A program made the position numbers and the translations under genes. From JARRKU01 sp050288425 (GTDB lineage Bacteria > Desulfobacterota > Desulfobacteria > Desulfobacterales > Desulfosarcinaceae), in the NCBI GenBank assembly GCA_050288425.1, contig JBNKDU010000048.1:1-8367 (forward strand): a stretch of DNA of 8,367 nucleotides, in the 5' to 3' direction. Positions 1-6,609 of the stretch are shown piece by piece (the stretch's first letter is position 1; each line of letters begins with the position of its first letter). The notes beneath the pieces are model-generated. The model was not told the DNA's origin, did not search any database, and saw only the letters and a program-made list of their open reading frames with translations.

Positions 1-1840
1 TCAGCTGATCCAATAGCGATCCGAGTTCCATAAGTTTGCTGGAATGCCCCGGCGCCTGCTTGTCCACCAGGAACGTACTGTCAGCCGCCATCCGGCAAAG
101 GAGCAGGGCCTTTTGAAGCCGCAACAGATCCATTTCCGTCAGGTATTTCTTGCCCAGGATGGTCTGAATGATGCGGCGGTTTCCCTGGTCAATGGCGAAC
201 TGCTCTTCAGTGGGGGGGATACGGATCACCTCGGTGGACCGGGGCGGAAGCTCCTGGACCACCCCCTGCCGGGTCCGGCGAAGGAGTACCGGCCTTAGCG
301 CCTCCCGAAGAAGATCCAGGTTTTTATACCCCAGCAGTTTTCCCTTTTCGTCCACCACCCGGTGGCGGTTGAAAAACCGGAAGGCCGGCCCCAGGCGGCG
401 GTCGTCGATGAATTCCACCACGGAATAGAGTTCGTCCAGCCGGTTTTCGAGGGGGGTTCCGGAGAGCACCAGGGCGAAGGGCGATCTCAGGGCCTTGATC
501 ACCCGGCTGGTCTTGGCCTCCCAGTTCTTGATGCGCTGGCCCTCGTCGAGGATGATCAGGTCCCACGGTACCCCCTCGATGGCCAGCAAATCCCGTAGCA
601 CCTGTTCGTAGTTGCAGATGGTAAAAAATTGATCCCCGGCGTATTGGTCCGGCCGCTCCCTGGCGCTGCCCAGGACCAGGCGACAACTGCGCTTGCAGAA
701 TCTCTTGATTTCGATGCGCCACTGGGACTTCAGGGACGCCGGGCAGATGACCAGCACCCTGGAAACCGATGCATGGCGGGCCAGGAGTTCGGCCACGCCG
801 ATCCCCTGGATGGTTTTGCCCAGCCCCATATCGTCGGCCAATACCGCCCGGCCGGCACCGGCGGCAAAGGCGATGCCGTCCAGCTGGTAGGGACGCAATT
901 CGGCATCGAGCAAGGTGCCGCGCAGGGGATGGGCGGCCGGGTCTTTGCGGATTTCGTCGGTCACGGCCTTCATGCGGGCCTGAAAAAGCATATTCTGCAG
1001 GTACTCTTCGGCGTCCGGATAGATGGTCACCGATTCGCCCAGACGCTCCACCGCACCGATGCGGCGCAGCAGATCCTTCGGGTCTTCGATGGCTTTGCCC
1101 CGCAACGGCCCAAGCGTCTTCTCCACTTGTTTGTCGATGTTCTCCGGCAGCAGCAGACGCAGTTCCAGGTCGCGACCGTATTGGAGGTAGACGCCGATCT
1201 TGTCCACCGGCGCGGGGATGTCTTGCACCTTCCTGCTGAACTTGGCGCGCCCGCGTTTCAATGCATAGATGATGTGCTTGCAGGTGCCGAGGGTGTTCTT
1301 GCGAAAATCGGGGCAGGAACAATAGGATTCGCCCGGTTGCCATCCCCGCAGGGCGAGGCGATAGCTTTTGCCGGAGATCTGGTTGGTGATCACGTAATCG
1401 GTCCACAGCAGGTGCGGATTCATGGATGTGAGGCGCATCTTCTCCTCATCGGCCCGCTGTTCGCGTTCGGCCACGGCCTGCTGGACGAGGGCTTCTTCGC
1501 TCAGGCTCTCCATGGGCTTACGCTCCGGCGGCGGCGCCGACAATCCCAGGGCCAGCTTCTCCTCCAGGATCAGGGAAAGGGCCGCGCCCTGGTGCTCGCA
1601 GGCGCCGCTGCAAGTGCTGCACCGCAGGTGCATGCGCTTATTTTTTGCGGAATCCAATGAAATATCCACCCTCGCCTTCCCCAGGTTCAGGCGAAACCGA
1701 TCCTTATCGAGATGGACCTGATCCTCTAAGTCGATATCGTATTTCCCGCCTTCCATGATCAATGATTTGCCCCGGGGCCCCAGGAGTTTGCAGGCCTGGA
1801 CAAACGACAAATGAGAGAGTCTGTCCCTGAGTGTACGCAT
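1..1840 (-). CDS. SNF2-family ATPase/helicase with SWIM zinc finger (3' part cut by window edge)
   Basis: Superfamily 2 DNA translocase of the SWI2/SNF2 type; 613 codons are visible and the frame stays open to the left edge. The N-terminal half has a SWIM zinc finger (C174-S-C176, ten residues, C187-K-H189) and an earlier Cys/His cluster (C74-x2-C77-x3-C81-x-H83), both likely nucleic-acid or protein contacts. The first RecA lobe runs from about 315: Q-motif-like LRPYQLDG, Walker A DDMGLGKT (336-343), ICPASL, motif II LDEGQ (431-435) where DEAH or DEAQ is usual, and motif III LVLSGTPLENR (458-467), then LLRRTR near 519. The sequence stops as the second lobe (Helicase_C) begins, so that domain lies outside. 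The ATG at 1840 is chosen because an in-frame TAA lies four codons upstream and AAGGGG (1849-1854) sits 8 nt before it. Family call is secure; biological role (repair, transcription or defence) cannot be told from the sequence. Confidence 0.93.
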   Translation of the reverse strand, partial: MRTLRDRLSHLSFVQACKLLGPRGKSLIMEGGKYDIDLEDQVHLDKDRFRLNLGKARVDISLDSAKNKRMHLRCSTCSGACEHQGAALSLILEEKLALGLSAPPPERKPMESLSEEALVQQAVAEREQRADEEKMRLTSMNPHLLWTDYVITNQISGKSYRLALRGWQPGESYCSCPDFRKNTLGTCKHIIYALKRGRAKFSRKVQDIPAPVDKIGVYLQYGRDLELRLLLPENIDKQVEKTLGPLRGKAIEDPKDLLRRIGAVERLGESVTIYPDAEEYLQNMLFQARMKAVTDEIRKDPAAHPLRGTLLDAELRPYQLDGIAFAAGAGRAVLADDMGLGKTIQGIGVAELLARHASVSRVLVICPASLKSQWRIEIKRFCKRSCRLVLGSARERPDQYAGDQFFTICNYEQVLRDLLAIEGVPWDLIILDEGQRIKNWEAKTSRVIKALRSPFALVLSGTPLENRLDELYSVVEFIDDRRLGPAFRFFNRHRVVDEKGKLLGYKNLDLLREALRPVLLRRTRQGVVQELPPRSTEVIRIPPTEEQFAIDQGNRRIIQTILGKKYLTEMDLLRLQKALLLCRMAADSTFLVDKQAPGHSSKLMELGSLLDQL

Positions 1841-1848
1841 TGAAGTCG

Positions 1849-1854
1849 CCCCTT
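1849..1854 (-). promoter_or_regulatory. Ribosome binding site of the SNF2 gene
   Basis: On the minus strand AAGGGG lies 8 nt before the ATG at 1840. Together with the in-frame stop just upstream it fixes the start. No convincing sigma-70 promoter was found just upstream; a TATGAT at about 1856-1861 sits too close to this site to be a normal -10. Confidence 0.7.
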
Positions 1855-2019
1855 AAATCATAGTTTGTGTCCGGCCCGGCCATGATGTCCATTGGAAAAC
1901 CAGGCGATCGGCAGAATGAACGGAATCGGACAGGCTTGTCTGCCAGGCTATTCCGTACCACGATTCAGGATTTCCAAACAACCGGCATGGCTGAAAAGAT
2001 GGTTGCGTCCTGCCTGCCG

Positions 2020-2066
2020 AGCTTTTTTACATATTGTGAATTAAATTATCAATATGTAAAAAAGCT
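2020..2066. promoter_or_regulatory. Perfect 17-bp-arm AT-rich palindrome (candidate operator)
   Basis: The left arm AGCTTTTTTACATATTG (2020-2036) is exactly complementary to the right arm CAATATGTAAAAAAGCT (2050-2066), with a 13-nt AT-only-but-one spacer between them. It lies between two divergently transcribed genes, so a terminator role is unlikely, and no T-run follows either arm as an intrinsic terminator would need. Each arm contains TTTACA, a fair -35 element, in mirror orientation. A sequence of the type TTGCGT (2066-2071) followed by TAATAT (2087-2092) at a short 15-nt spacing could be a weak promoter for the DUF4143 gene, with the palindrome ending on its -35. Operator for a dimeric repressor is the favoured reading; a small mobile-element remnant is the alternative. 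Confidence 0.5.
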
Positions 2067-2104
2067 TGCGTTCTTTTCCTTTCTAATAATATCCTGGCAA
2101 TTAT

Positions 2105-2130
2105 CAATCGGATAGAGAGCAATCCGATTG
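2105..2130. repeat. 9-bp-arm inverted repeat just upstream of the DUF4143 gene
   Basis: CAATCGGAT (2105-2113) and ATCCGATTG (2122-2130) are perfect inverted copies with an 8-nt spacer. The repeat ends 24 nt before the ATG, so in RNA it would form a hairpin in the 5' leader, and in DNA it could be an operator half-site pair. It is unrelated in sequence to the larger palindrome at 2020-2066. Confidence 0.5.
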
Positions 2131-2143
2131 GAATCCCAACCAC

Positions 2144-2147
2144 GAGG
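2144..2147 (+). promoter_or_regulatory. Ribosome binding site deciding the DUF4143 ATPase start
   Basis: GAGG lies 7 nt before the ATG at 2155. An in-frame TTG at 2128 would lengthen the protein by nine residues, but it falls inside the inverted repeat and has no comparable ribosome binding site, so the ATG is preferred. Confidence 0.65.
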
Positions 2148-2154
2148 CGTTTCC

Positions 2155-3315
2155 ATGATCCCTCGAACAGCTGCAGCCAAGGCCCTTCAATTGGCCGGAC
2201 AATACCCGGTGTTGACCATTACCGGCCCGCGGCAATCCGGTAAAACCACCCTGTGCCGCATGATATTCCCTGAAAAGGAATATGTTTCCTTGGAGGATAT
2301 CGATGAACGCCACTTTGCCCAGAATGATCCGCGAGGGTTTCTCAGCCGCTTTGAACAGGGGGCCGTCCTGGATGAGATTCAGCGCGTACCCGATCTCCTA
2401 TCTTACATCCAGACCATCGTGGATGCCAAACAGCAGGAAGGGTTATTTATTCTTACCGGCAGCCAACAATTCGAGCTGCAGGAAGGCATCTCCCAATCTC
2501 TGGCGGGACGCACCGCCTTGCTGCGCCTGTTGCCGTTCGACATGAGGGAAGCCTACAACGTCGAGAAGGAGTCCCCATCATTGGATCAAGTCCTTTATAC
2601 GGGCTTTTATCCCCGAATCTTCGATAAGCACCTGAATCCAACGGAGGCCTTGTCTTTTTATGTCTCCACCTATGTCGAACGCGATCTGCGCCAGATGATC
2701 AATATCAAAGATCTCGCTAAATTCGAGGTCTTTCTGAAGCTATCCGCCGGCCGGACAGGGCAGATTGTGAATATGTCTTCCCTGGGCAACGACTGCGGCG
2801 TCAACCATGCCACCGTCAAAAGCTGGCTGTCGGTAATGGAAGCCAGCTATCTCATCAAACTGGTGAGACCGTATTATCAGAATTTCAACAAACGTCCTAT
2901 CAAGTCCCCGAAGCTCTACTTCCTGGATACCGGTCTGGCCTCCTTTTTGCTGGATATCCAAAATGCCCGCCAGATGGCCTCCCACCCTTTGAAAGGCGCG
3001 CTATTCGAAAGCCTGGTGGTGTCCGAATTGTTGAAAAAGCGATTCAACGCCGGTCAAACGGATAATCTCTATTACTTCAGAGACAACGTGGGCAACGAAA
3101 TCGATGTCATCTGCGATCATGGCATGCAGCTCGATGCCCTGGAAATCAAATCCGGCCAGACCGTGGCGCGGGACTTCTTCAAGGGGTTGACCTACCTGGC
3201 CCGTCTCACCGACGCCATCCGTCACGCCTATATCATCTATGGCGGCAGCAAAAGTTTTGTTCAGCAAAGAGTCAATGTGATGAGTTGGAGAGAGTTGCAC
3301 CGGATCGAAGCGTAA
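2155..3315 (+). CDS. AAA-type ATPase with C-terminal DUF4143 domain
   Basis: Stand-alone ATPase of the AAA_14/DUF4143 group, 386 aa, close to the usual family length. Walker A is GPRQSGKTT (24-32), Walker B is AVLDEIQ (70-76), a sensor-1-like ILTGSQQ follows at 99-105, and SLAGR at 115-119 is typical of the family. The rest (about 170-330) is DUF4143: a winged-helix-like stretch with YFLDTGLASF (255-264), FESLVVSELLK (284-294), and a restriction-endonuclease-like core, NEIDVI (314-319) then LEIKSG (329-334). The D317...E330-x-K332 pattern matches a PD-(D/E)XK fold; whether it cuts DNA is not known for this group. The family is widespread and often horizontally spread, and its cell role is unsettled. 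The gene has more A/T-ending codons than its neighbours, consistent with transfer. It stands alone, divergent from the SNF2 gene and convergent with the lipoprotein gene. Confidence 0.93.
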   Translation: MIPRTAAAKALQLAGQYPVLTITGPRQSGKTTLCRMIFPEKEYVSLEDIDERHFAQNDPRGFLSRFEQGAVLDEIQRVPDLLSYIQTIVDAKQQEGLFILTGSQQFELQEGISQSLAGRTALLRLLPFDMREAYNVEKESPSLDQVLYTGFYPRIFDKHLNPTEALSFYVSTYVERDLRQMINIKDLAKFEVFLKLSAGRTGQIVNMSSLGNDCGVNHATVKSWLSVMEASYLIKLVRPYYQNFNKRPIKSPKLYFLDTGLASFLLDIQNARQMASHPLKGALFESLVVSELLKKRFNAGQTDNLYYFRDNVGNEIDVICDHGMQLDALEIKSGQTVARDFFKGLTYLARLTDAIRHAYIIYGGSKSFVQQRVNVMSWRELHRIEA

Positions 3316-3503
3316 GGGTTCGAACCGCGCAGAAATGAGTTTTCCATTTTCAATGTTGAGGCGCCTGTCTGGCAAGGCGCCACGGGCAGGATGCATCGGC
3401 GCATGAAATGGAGAAGCTATTTTTGCGCGAGCCCTAGATCATGCAGGTCATTAGAGCGGATACTGGGGAAGTCCCCATCACCCCACACGGGTTTCAGCAA
3501 GGG
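3316..3503. other. Convergent intergenic gap with short hairpins
   Basis: No gene is seen here. GGCGCC at 3360-3365 and 3376-3381 can pair around a 10-nt loop, about 45 nt after the DUF4143 stop, but no T-run follows closely. GGGGA/TCCCC at 3465-3476 forms a second short hairpin with a 2-nt loop. Either could slow or end transcription from the two convergent genes, but neither is a textbook intrinsic terminator. Confidence 0.35.
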
Positions 3504-3917
3504 CTATTCTTCGGTCCCTTTTAAGTTCATCCGTTCGCCCTCCAGAACGCCGCGCCGCCTGCGGGCTTCGTCGATAATTTGCCGGTTCTCTTCTTCCAGG
3601 TAGCGGTTGCCTCCCGCCAGTGCGTTGGACTTGGCCGCCAGGCTTTCCGCCTGTCGGTATTGGCGCTGATCCAGTCGTACCCGGGCCAGCTCCTGCCAGA
3701 GCACGGGATTGCGCGGCTCGATACGCAGCGCCCGCTCCAGATTGGCTCCGGCGGCATCCATGCGGCCGGCGGCGGCCTGGTCGTGTGCCTTGTTCAGCAG
3801 CTCCAGCACCGCCGGATTGCCGGACGTTTCCGGCGGCACAACCGACTGCGTCATCGCACAGCCGGAAAGGATAAGCACGGCACACAACAATCCCATCGGG
3901 CGGGCATAGCTCGTCAT
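3504..3917 (-). CDS. TPR-containing outer-membrane lipoprotein, LpoP-like candidate partner of PBP1b
   Basis: Small 137-aa lipoprotein. A signal peptide ends in the lipobox L17-S-G-C20, and Ala at +2 suggests sorting to the outer membrane rather than inner-membrane retention. The mature part holds two tetratricopeptide-like helical hairpins: about 35-68 (AGRMDAAGANLERALRIEP) and 69-101 (WQELARVRLDQRQYRQAESL), then a charged helix (LEEENRQIIDEARRRR). Its ATG overlaps the mrcB stop as ATGA, and its ribosome binding site GAGAGG (3926-3931) is inside the last mrcB codons, so the two are translationally coupled. In Pseudomonas the TPR lipoprotein LpoP, encoded beside the PBP1b gene, activates that enzyme from the outer membrane; position, lipidation and TPR here point to the same kind of role. 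The activation itself is inferred. The protein ends in an acidic GTEE tail. Confidence 0.9.
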   Translation of the reverse strand: MTSYARPMGLLCAVLILSGCAMTQSVVPPETSGNPAVLELLNKAHDQAAAGRMDAAGANLERALRIEPRNPVLWQELARVRLDQRQYRQAESLAAKSNALAGGNRYLEEENRQIIDEARRRRGVLEGERMNLKGTEE

Positions 3918-6223
3918 CTGAACAACCTCTCAAACCAGTTTTTGATGGACCTGCCCACCGAGGGACGCCCGCAGTCGCCGAATTCAGCGGGGGCAGATCC
4001 GGTGATAAAGGGCAGTTCGACGGCACCGGAGCAATCGATGCCGCTGCGCAGTCCCGAAACGGGATCGATCCAGACCCGTTCGATATTGTCCGGCGGGGGC
4101 AAAGCCAAGGGCTCGGGATCCAGCCCGGCCATCATGTCTCCCCATACGGCCATCGCCCCACCGGCCCCGGTGAGGCCCGTGGACTGGTCGTCGTCCCGGC
4201 CGACCCAGACCACGCCCAGGCGATCGCCGGCAAATCCGGCGAACCAGCTGTCGCGGAATTCGTCGGTGGTGCCGGTCTTGCCGGCAACCGCCAGCTCCGC
4301 AGGCAACCAGGCCGTCAGACTCCGGGCGGTTCCCTCCCGGACCACGCCCTGCAGGGCCACGGTAATCAGGTAGTGAGTGGCGGGGTCGATCACCTGCTCG
4401 ACTTCCAGGGGGTAGCGCTGCAGCGGCTGGCCATCGGCGGTCAACACTTCGCTGATCGCCCGCAGCGGCGTGCGGAAGCCGCCGGCGGCAATGGCCTGGT
4501 ACACCTGGGTCACCTCCAGGGGTGTCAGGGCGTTGGCCCCCAGCAGGCTCGAGGCAAAGGCGGGCGGCTTGCGGTCGAGACCCATGCGCTGCAGATTGTC
4601 CATCACCGCATCGACGCCCAGGGCCAGGCCGAGCCGCGCAGTCGCCAGGTTGTATGAGTTGGCCAAGGCGGTATGCAGTGGAACCTGGCCGTGGGACTGG
4701 TGGTCGTAATTCAGCGGCATCCAGTCCTCGGTCCCCGCCTGGCTCAGTTTCAGCGGACTGTCGTCCAGCAGCGTGGCCAATGTATAGTGCCGGGGCTGCT
4801 GGAGGGCGGTGAAGTAGACGATGGGTTTCACCAGGGACCCGATGGGACGGCGGGCATCCAGCGCCCGGTCAAATCCCTTGTAACTCGGTACGCGGTCACC
4901 GACCACGGCCTGCACTTCGGCATTCTGGGTGCTGGTCACCAGCACGGCACCCTGCAGGCCGTCCGTTTTGCCGCCCCGGCTTTGCTCCAGTCGCGCCAGG
5001 CGTCCGGCCAGGGCTTTTTCGGCGGCTGCCTGCACCCGGGGGTCGAGGAAGGTGATGATCTGCAATCCTTCCGAGCGCAGATCTTCTTCCCGGTAGTCGC
5101 GCCGCAACTGGCGAAACACCAGGTCCAGAAATGCCGGATGGGGGGAGGTGCCCCGGGACGGTCGGTCGACGACGCCCAGGGGCGTAGTCCGGGCCGCCAT
5201 CATCTGGGCTTTGGTGATGAATCCCTGTTCGGCCATTTCCGCCAGAACCAGGTTGCGGCGCTGCCGCGCGCGCTGCGGATGGCGGCGCGGGCTGTAGTAA
5301 CCCGGCCCCTTGAGCAGTCCCACCAGCAGCGCTGATTCGGAAAGAGTGACGCGTTCCAGGGGTTTATCGAAGAAAAAGGAACTGCCCAGGCCGAAGCCAT
5401 GAATGGCGCGATTGCCGTCCTGGCCCAGATAGACCTCATTGAGGTAGGTTTCCAGGATTTCCGCCTTGGTGTAATGGATCTCCAGCAGCACCGCCATCAC
5501 CATTTCGGTGAGTTTGCGTCGCAAAGTCCGGTCGGCGGTCAGGTAGAAATTCTTGACCAGTTGCTGGGTCAGGGTGGAGCCGCCCTGCAGCCCGCCGCCG
5601 CTGAGGGTGGTGAACAGCGCGCGCGCGATGCCCCGCGGATCGATGCCGTGATGGCGGTAAAATCGATTGTCCTCCACGGCGATGAGGGCATCCACCACCT
5701 GCCGGGGCACATCCTTGAGCCTGACCAGCACGCGGTCTTCATTTTTCCCGGGATAGATGCCGCCGATCAGGGCAGGCTCCAGGCGAACCAGGTCGAGCCC
5801 GGCATCGTCGGGCCGGCGCTGCAGCGCCGCCACCCGGCCATCGCCGAATACCACCCGCAGGGCGATGGACTCCTGCAGGCCATCGCCGAAAGCGAACGGC
5901 CGCGTCACCAATTCCACCGACTGTCCATTCCGGCGATAGCTGCCCGCTTCTTCGGGTAGGTTCGTCGGGCGGTAGCCGAGCATCGTCAGTTCGGCCAGAA
6001 AGTCCGCGGCCCTGAGTTTCAGGCCTGGATAAAGCTCCAGGGGCCGGGCGTAAACCCGTGCCGGCAAAGCGAAACGTTTGCCTTCAAACCGGGCCCGAAC
6101 GGTAAAATCGAGATAGACCCCAAAGGCGAACGCCAGCAGCAATCCGGCCGGTATTCCGATGACAAACAGCTTTTTCCACGGAATTCGCCCTTTGGATTTG
6201 CGCTTCGTGGACCGTTTAACCAT
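3914..6223 (-). CDS. mrcB: Bifunctional penicillin-binding protein 1b (transglycosylase/transpeptidase)
   Basis: Class A PBP, 769 aa, normal length. It polymerises lipid II into glycan strands and crosslinks the peptides in the periplasm, anchored in the inner membrane. A short basic tail is followed by one membrane segment (about 18-37). Residues about 55-145 match the UB2H region that marks PBP1b rather than PBP1a and, in E. coli, binds the LpoB activator. The GT51 domain (about 155-330) has VEDNRFYRHHG with catalytic E184, GGSTLTQQLVKN (214-225) and LNEVYLG with E263. The transpeptidase domain has the nucleophile motif S463-L-V-K466, S523-Y-N525 and K649-T-G651. The C-terminal tail carries C731 and C750. 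The ATG at 6223 has only a weak GAGTGAG-type ribosome site 7 nt away. It is the first gene of a two-gene unit with the overlapping lipoprotein, and is divergent from an NlpC/P60 endopeptidase. Confidence 0.97.
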   Translation of the reverse strand: MVKRSTKRKSKGRIPWKKLFVIGIPAGLLLAFAFGVYLDFTVRARFEGKRFALPARVYARPLELYPGLKLRAADFLAELTMLGYRPTNLPEEAGSYRRNGQSVELVTRPFAFGDGLQESIALRVVFGDGRVAALQRRPDDAGLDLVRLEPALIGGIYPGKNEDRVLVRLKDVPRQVVDALIAVEDNRFYRHHGIDPRGIARALFTTLSGGGLQGGSTLTQQLVKNFYLTADRTLRRKLTEMVMAVLLEIHYTKAEILETYLNEVYLGQDGNRAIHGFGLGSSFFFDKPLERVTLSESALLVGLLKGPGYYSPRRHPQRARQRRNLVLAEMAEQGFITKAQMMAARTTPLGVVDRPSRGTSPHPAFLDLVFRQLRRDYREEDLRSEGLQIITFLDPRVQAAAEKALAGRLARLEQSRGGKTDGLQGAVLVTSTQNAEVQAVVGDRVPSYKGFDRALDARRPIGSLVKPIVYFTALQQPRHYTLATLLDDSPLKLSQAGTEDWMPLNYDHQSHGQVPLHTALANSYNLATARLGLALGVDAVMDNLQRMGLDRKPPAFASSLLGANALTPLEVTQVYQAIAAGGFRTPLRAISEVLTADGQPLQRYPLEVEQVIDPATHYLITVALQGVVREGTARSLTAWLPAELAVAGKTGTTDEFRDSWFAGFAGDRLGVVWVGRDDDQSTGLTGAGGAMAVWGDMMAGLDPEPLALPPPDNIERVWIDPVSGLRSGIDCSGAVELPFITGSAPAEFGDCGRPSVGRSIKNWFERLFR
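3926..3931 (-). promoter_or_regulatory. Ribosome binding site of the TPR lipoprotein inside mrcB
   Basis: GAGAGG on the minus strand, 8 nt before the lipoprotein ATG and within the Glu-Arg codons near the mrcB end. With the ATGA overlap this is a classic arrangement for re-initiation, keeping the two products in proportion. Confidence 0.65.
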
Positions 6224-6320
6224 TTGGTACTCACTCGATTATTATTTTTGTAACAGCAGGCTCCGTTGCCGATGATCACCACATCGCCTGGGATGATCGT
6301 CAGCCCCGAACCTTCCGCAT

Positions 6321-6330
6321 GAACCGGTTC
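6321..6330. repeat. Perfect 10-bp palindrome nested in a wider inverted repeat
   Basis: GAACCGGTTC is its own reverse complement. It is enclosed by CTTCCG (6312-6317) and CGGAAG (6342-6347), and lies just upstream of the candidate plus-strand promoter. The position would suit a regulator binding site, but a palindrome of this size can also arise by chance. Confidence 0.3.
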
Positions 6331-6337
6331 CCTTTCC

Positions 6338-6367
6338 TTTACGGAAGAAGCCAGGTTAAAATATTAT
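6338..6367 (+). promoter_or_regulatory. Candidate sigma-70 promoter towards the NlpC/P60 gene
   Basis: TTTACG (6338-6343) and TATTAT (6362-6367), 18 nt apart, match four and five of six positions of the -35 and -10 consensus. Transcription from here would give a leader of roughly 370 nt before the GTG at 6746, which would include the terminator-like hairpin. The surrounding AT-rich DNA could equally hold a minus-strand promoter for mrcB, so direction is uncertain. Confidence 0.35.
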
Positions 6368-6588
6368 GTTTATCAGAGCAAAATAATAATTTCGAGCATT
6401 AACCATGCCAAATAAGATCCCAGTTATTTCAGCGTGTTACGTTATTACCGCATGGGCGGTGCTGCAACCATGCGTATTTTTTGGATACCCACGGCAAGAT
6501 TATGCACATGGCAAGGATGCGGGCTGCCTGATTTTTGACGCTCTTGGAGCGATGGAAGATGCCCGGGGTCTTTTTTTGCAGGCAACAT

Positions 6589-6609
6589 GGCCCCGAACCG
6601 GGGTCTTTT
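6589..6609 (+). terminator. Intrinsic-terminator-like hairpin in the NlpC/P60 leader
   Basis: GGCCCCG (6589-6595) pairs with CGGGGTC (6599-6605), including one G-U pair, around a 3-nt AAC loop and is followed at once by TTTT. The stem is strong but the U-run is short. It lies 136 nt before the NlpC/P60 start and faces the same way. A second CGGGGTC at 6564-6570, also followed by a T-run, could pair with the same GGCCCCG, so this may be an attenuator and not a simple terminator. Confidence 0.45.

Noticed and set aside
324..1660. Long open frames on both strands overlapping the left end (for example minus 324-1406 and plus 629-1660)
   Set aside because: They are out-of-frame readings of the SNF2 gene: Arg/Pro/Gly-rich without domain motifs, whereas the overlapping minus frame carries all SNF2 motifs without interruption.
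2020..2066. The large palindrome as a Rho-independent terminator
   Set aside because: Both flanking genes start away from it, so no gene ends there, and neither arm is followed by a clean T-run.
1..3315. SNF2 plus DUF4143 ATPase as a two-gene defence island
   Set aside because: The genes are divergent with separate leaders and no methylase, nuclease, integrase or other defence partner is visible in the window; the left flank would be needed to judge.
3360..3381. GGCGCC hairpin after the DUF4143 gene as an intrinsic terminator
   Set aside because: The stem is only six pairs of a self-complementary hexamer and no T-run follows directly.
3527..4026. Other minus frames overlapping the TPR lipoprotein
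   Set aside because: They are frame-shifted shadows; only 3504-3917 has a lipobox, a ribosome site and TPR features.
6019..6360. A minus-strand frame upstream of mrcB reading ...PGDVVIIGNGACCYKNNN...
   Set aside because: It looks protein-like for a stretch, but before the GTG near 6282 it has no ATG, GTG or TTG back to its upstream stop, and it runs out of frame deep into mrcB. I could not link it to any family.
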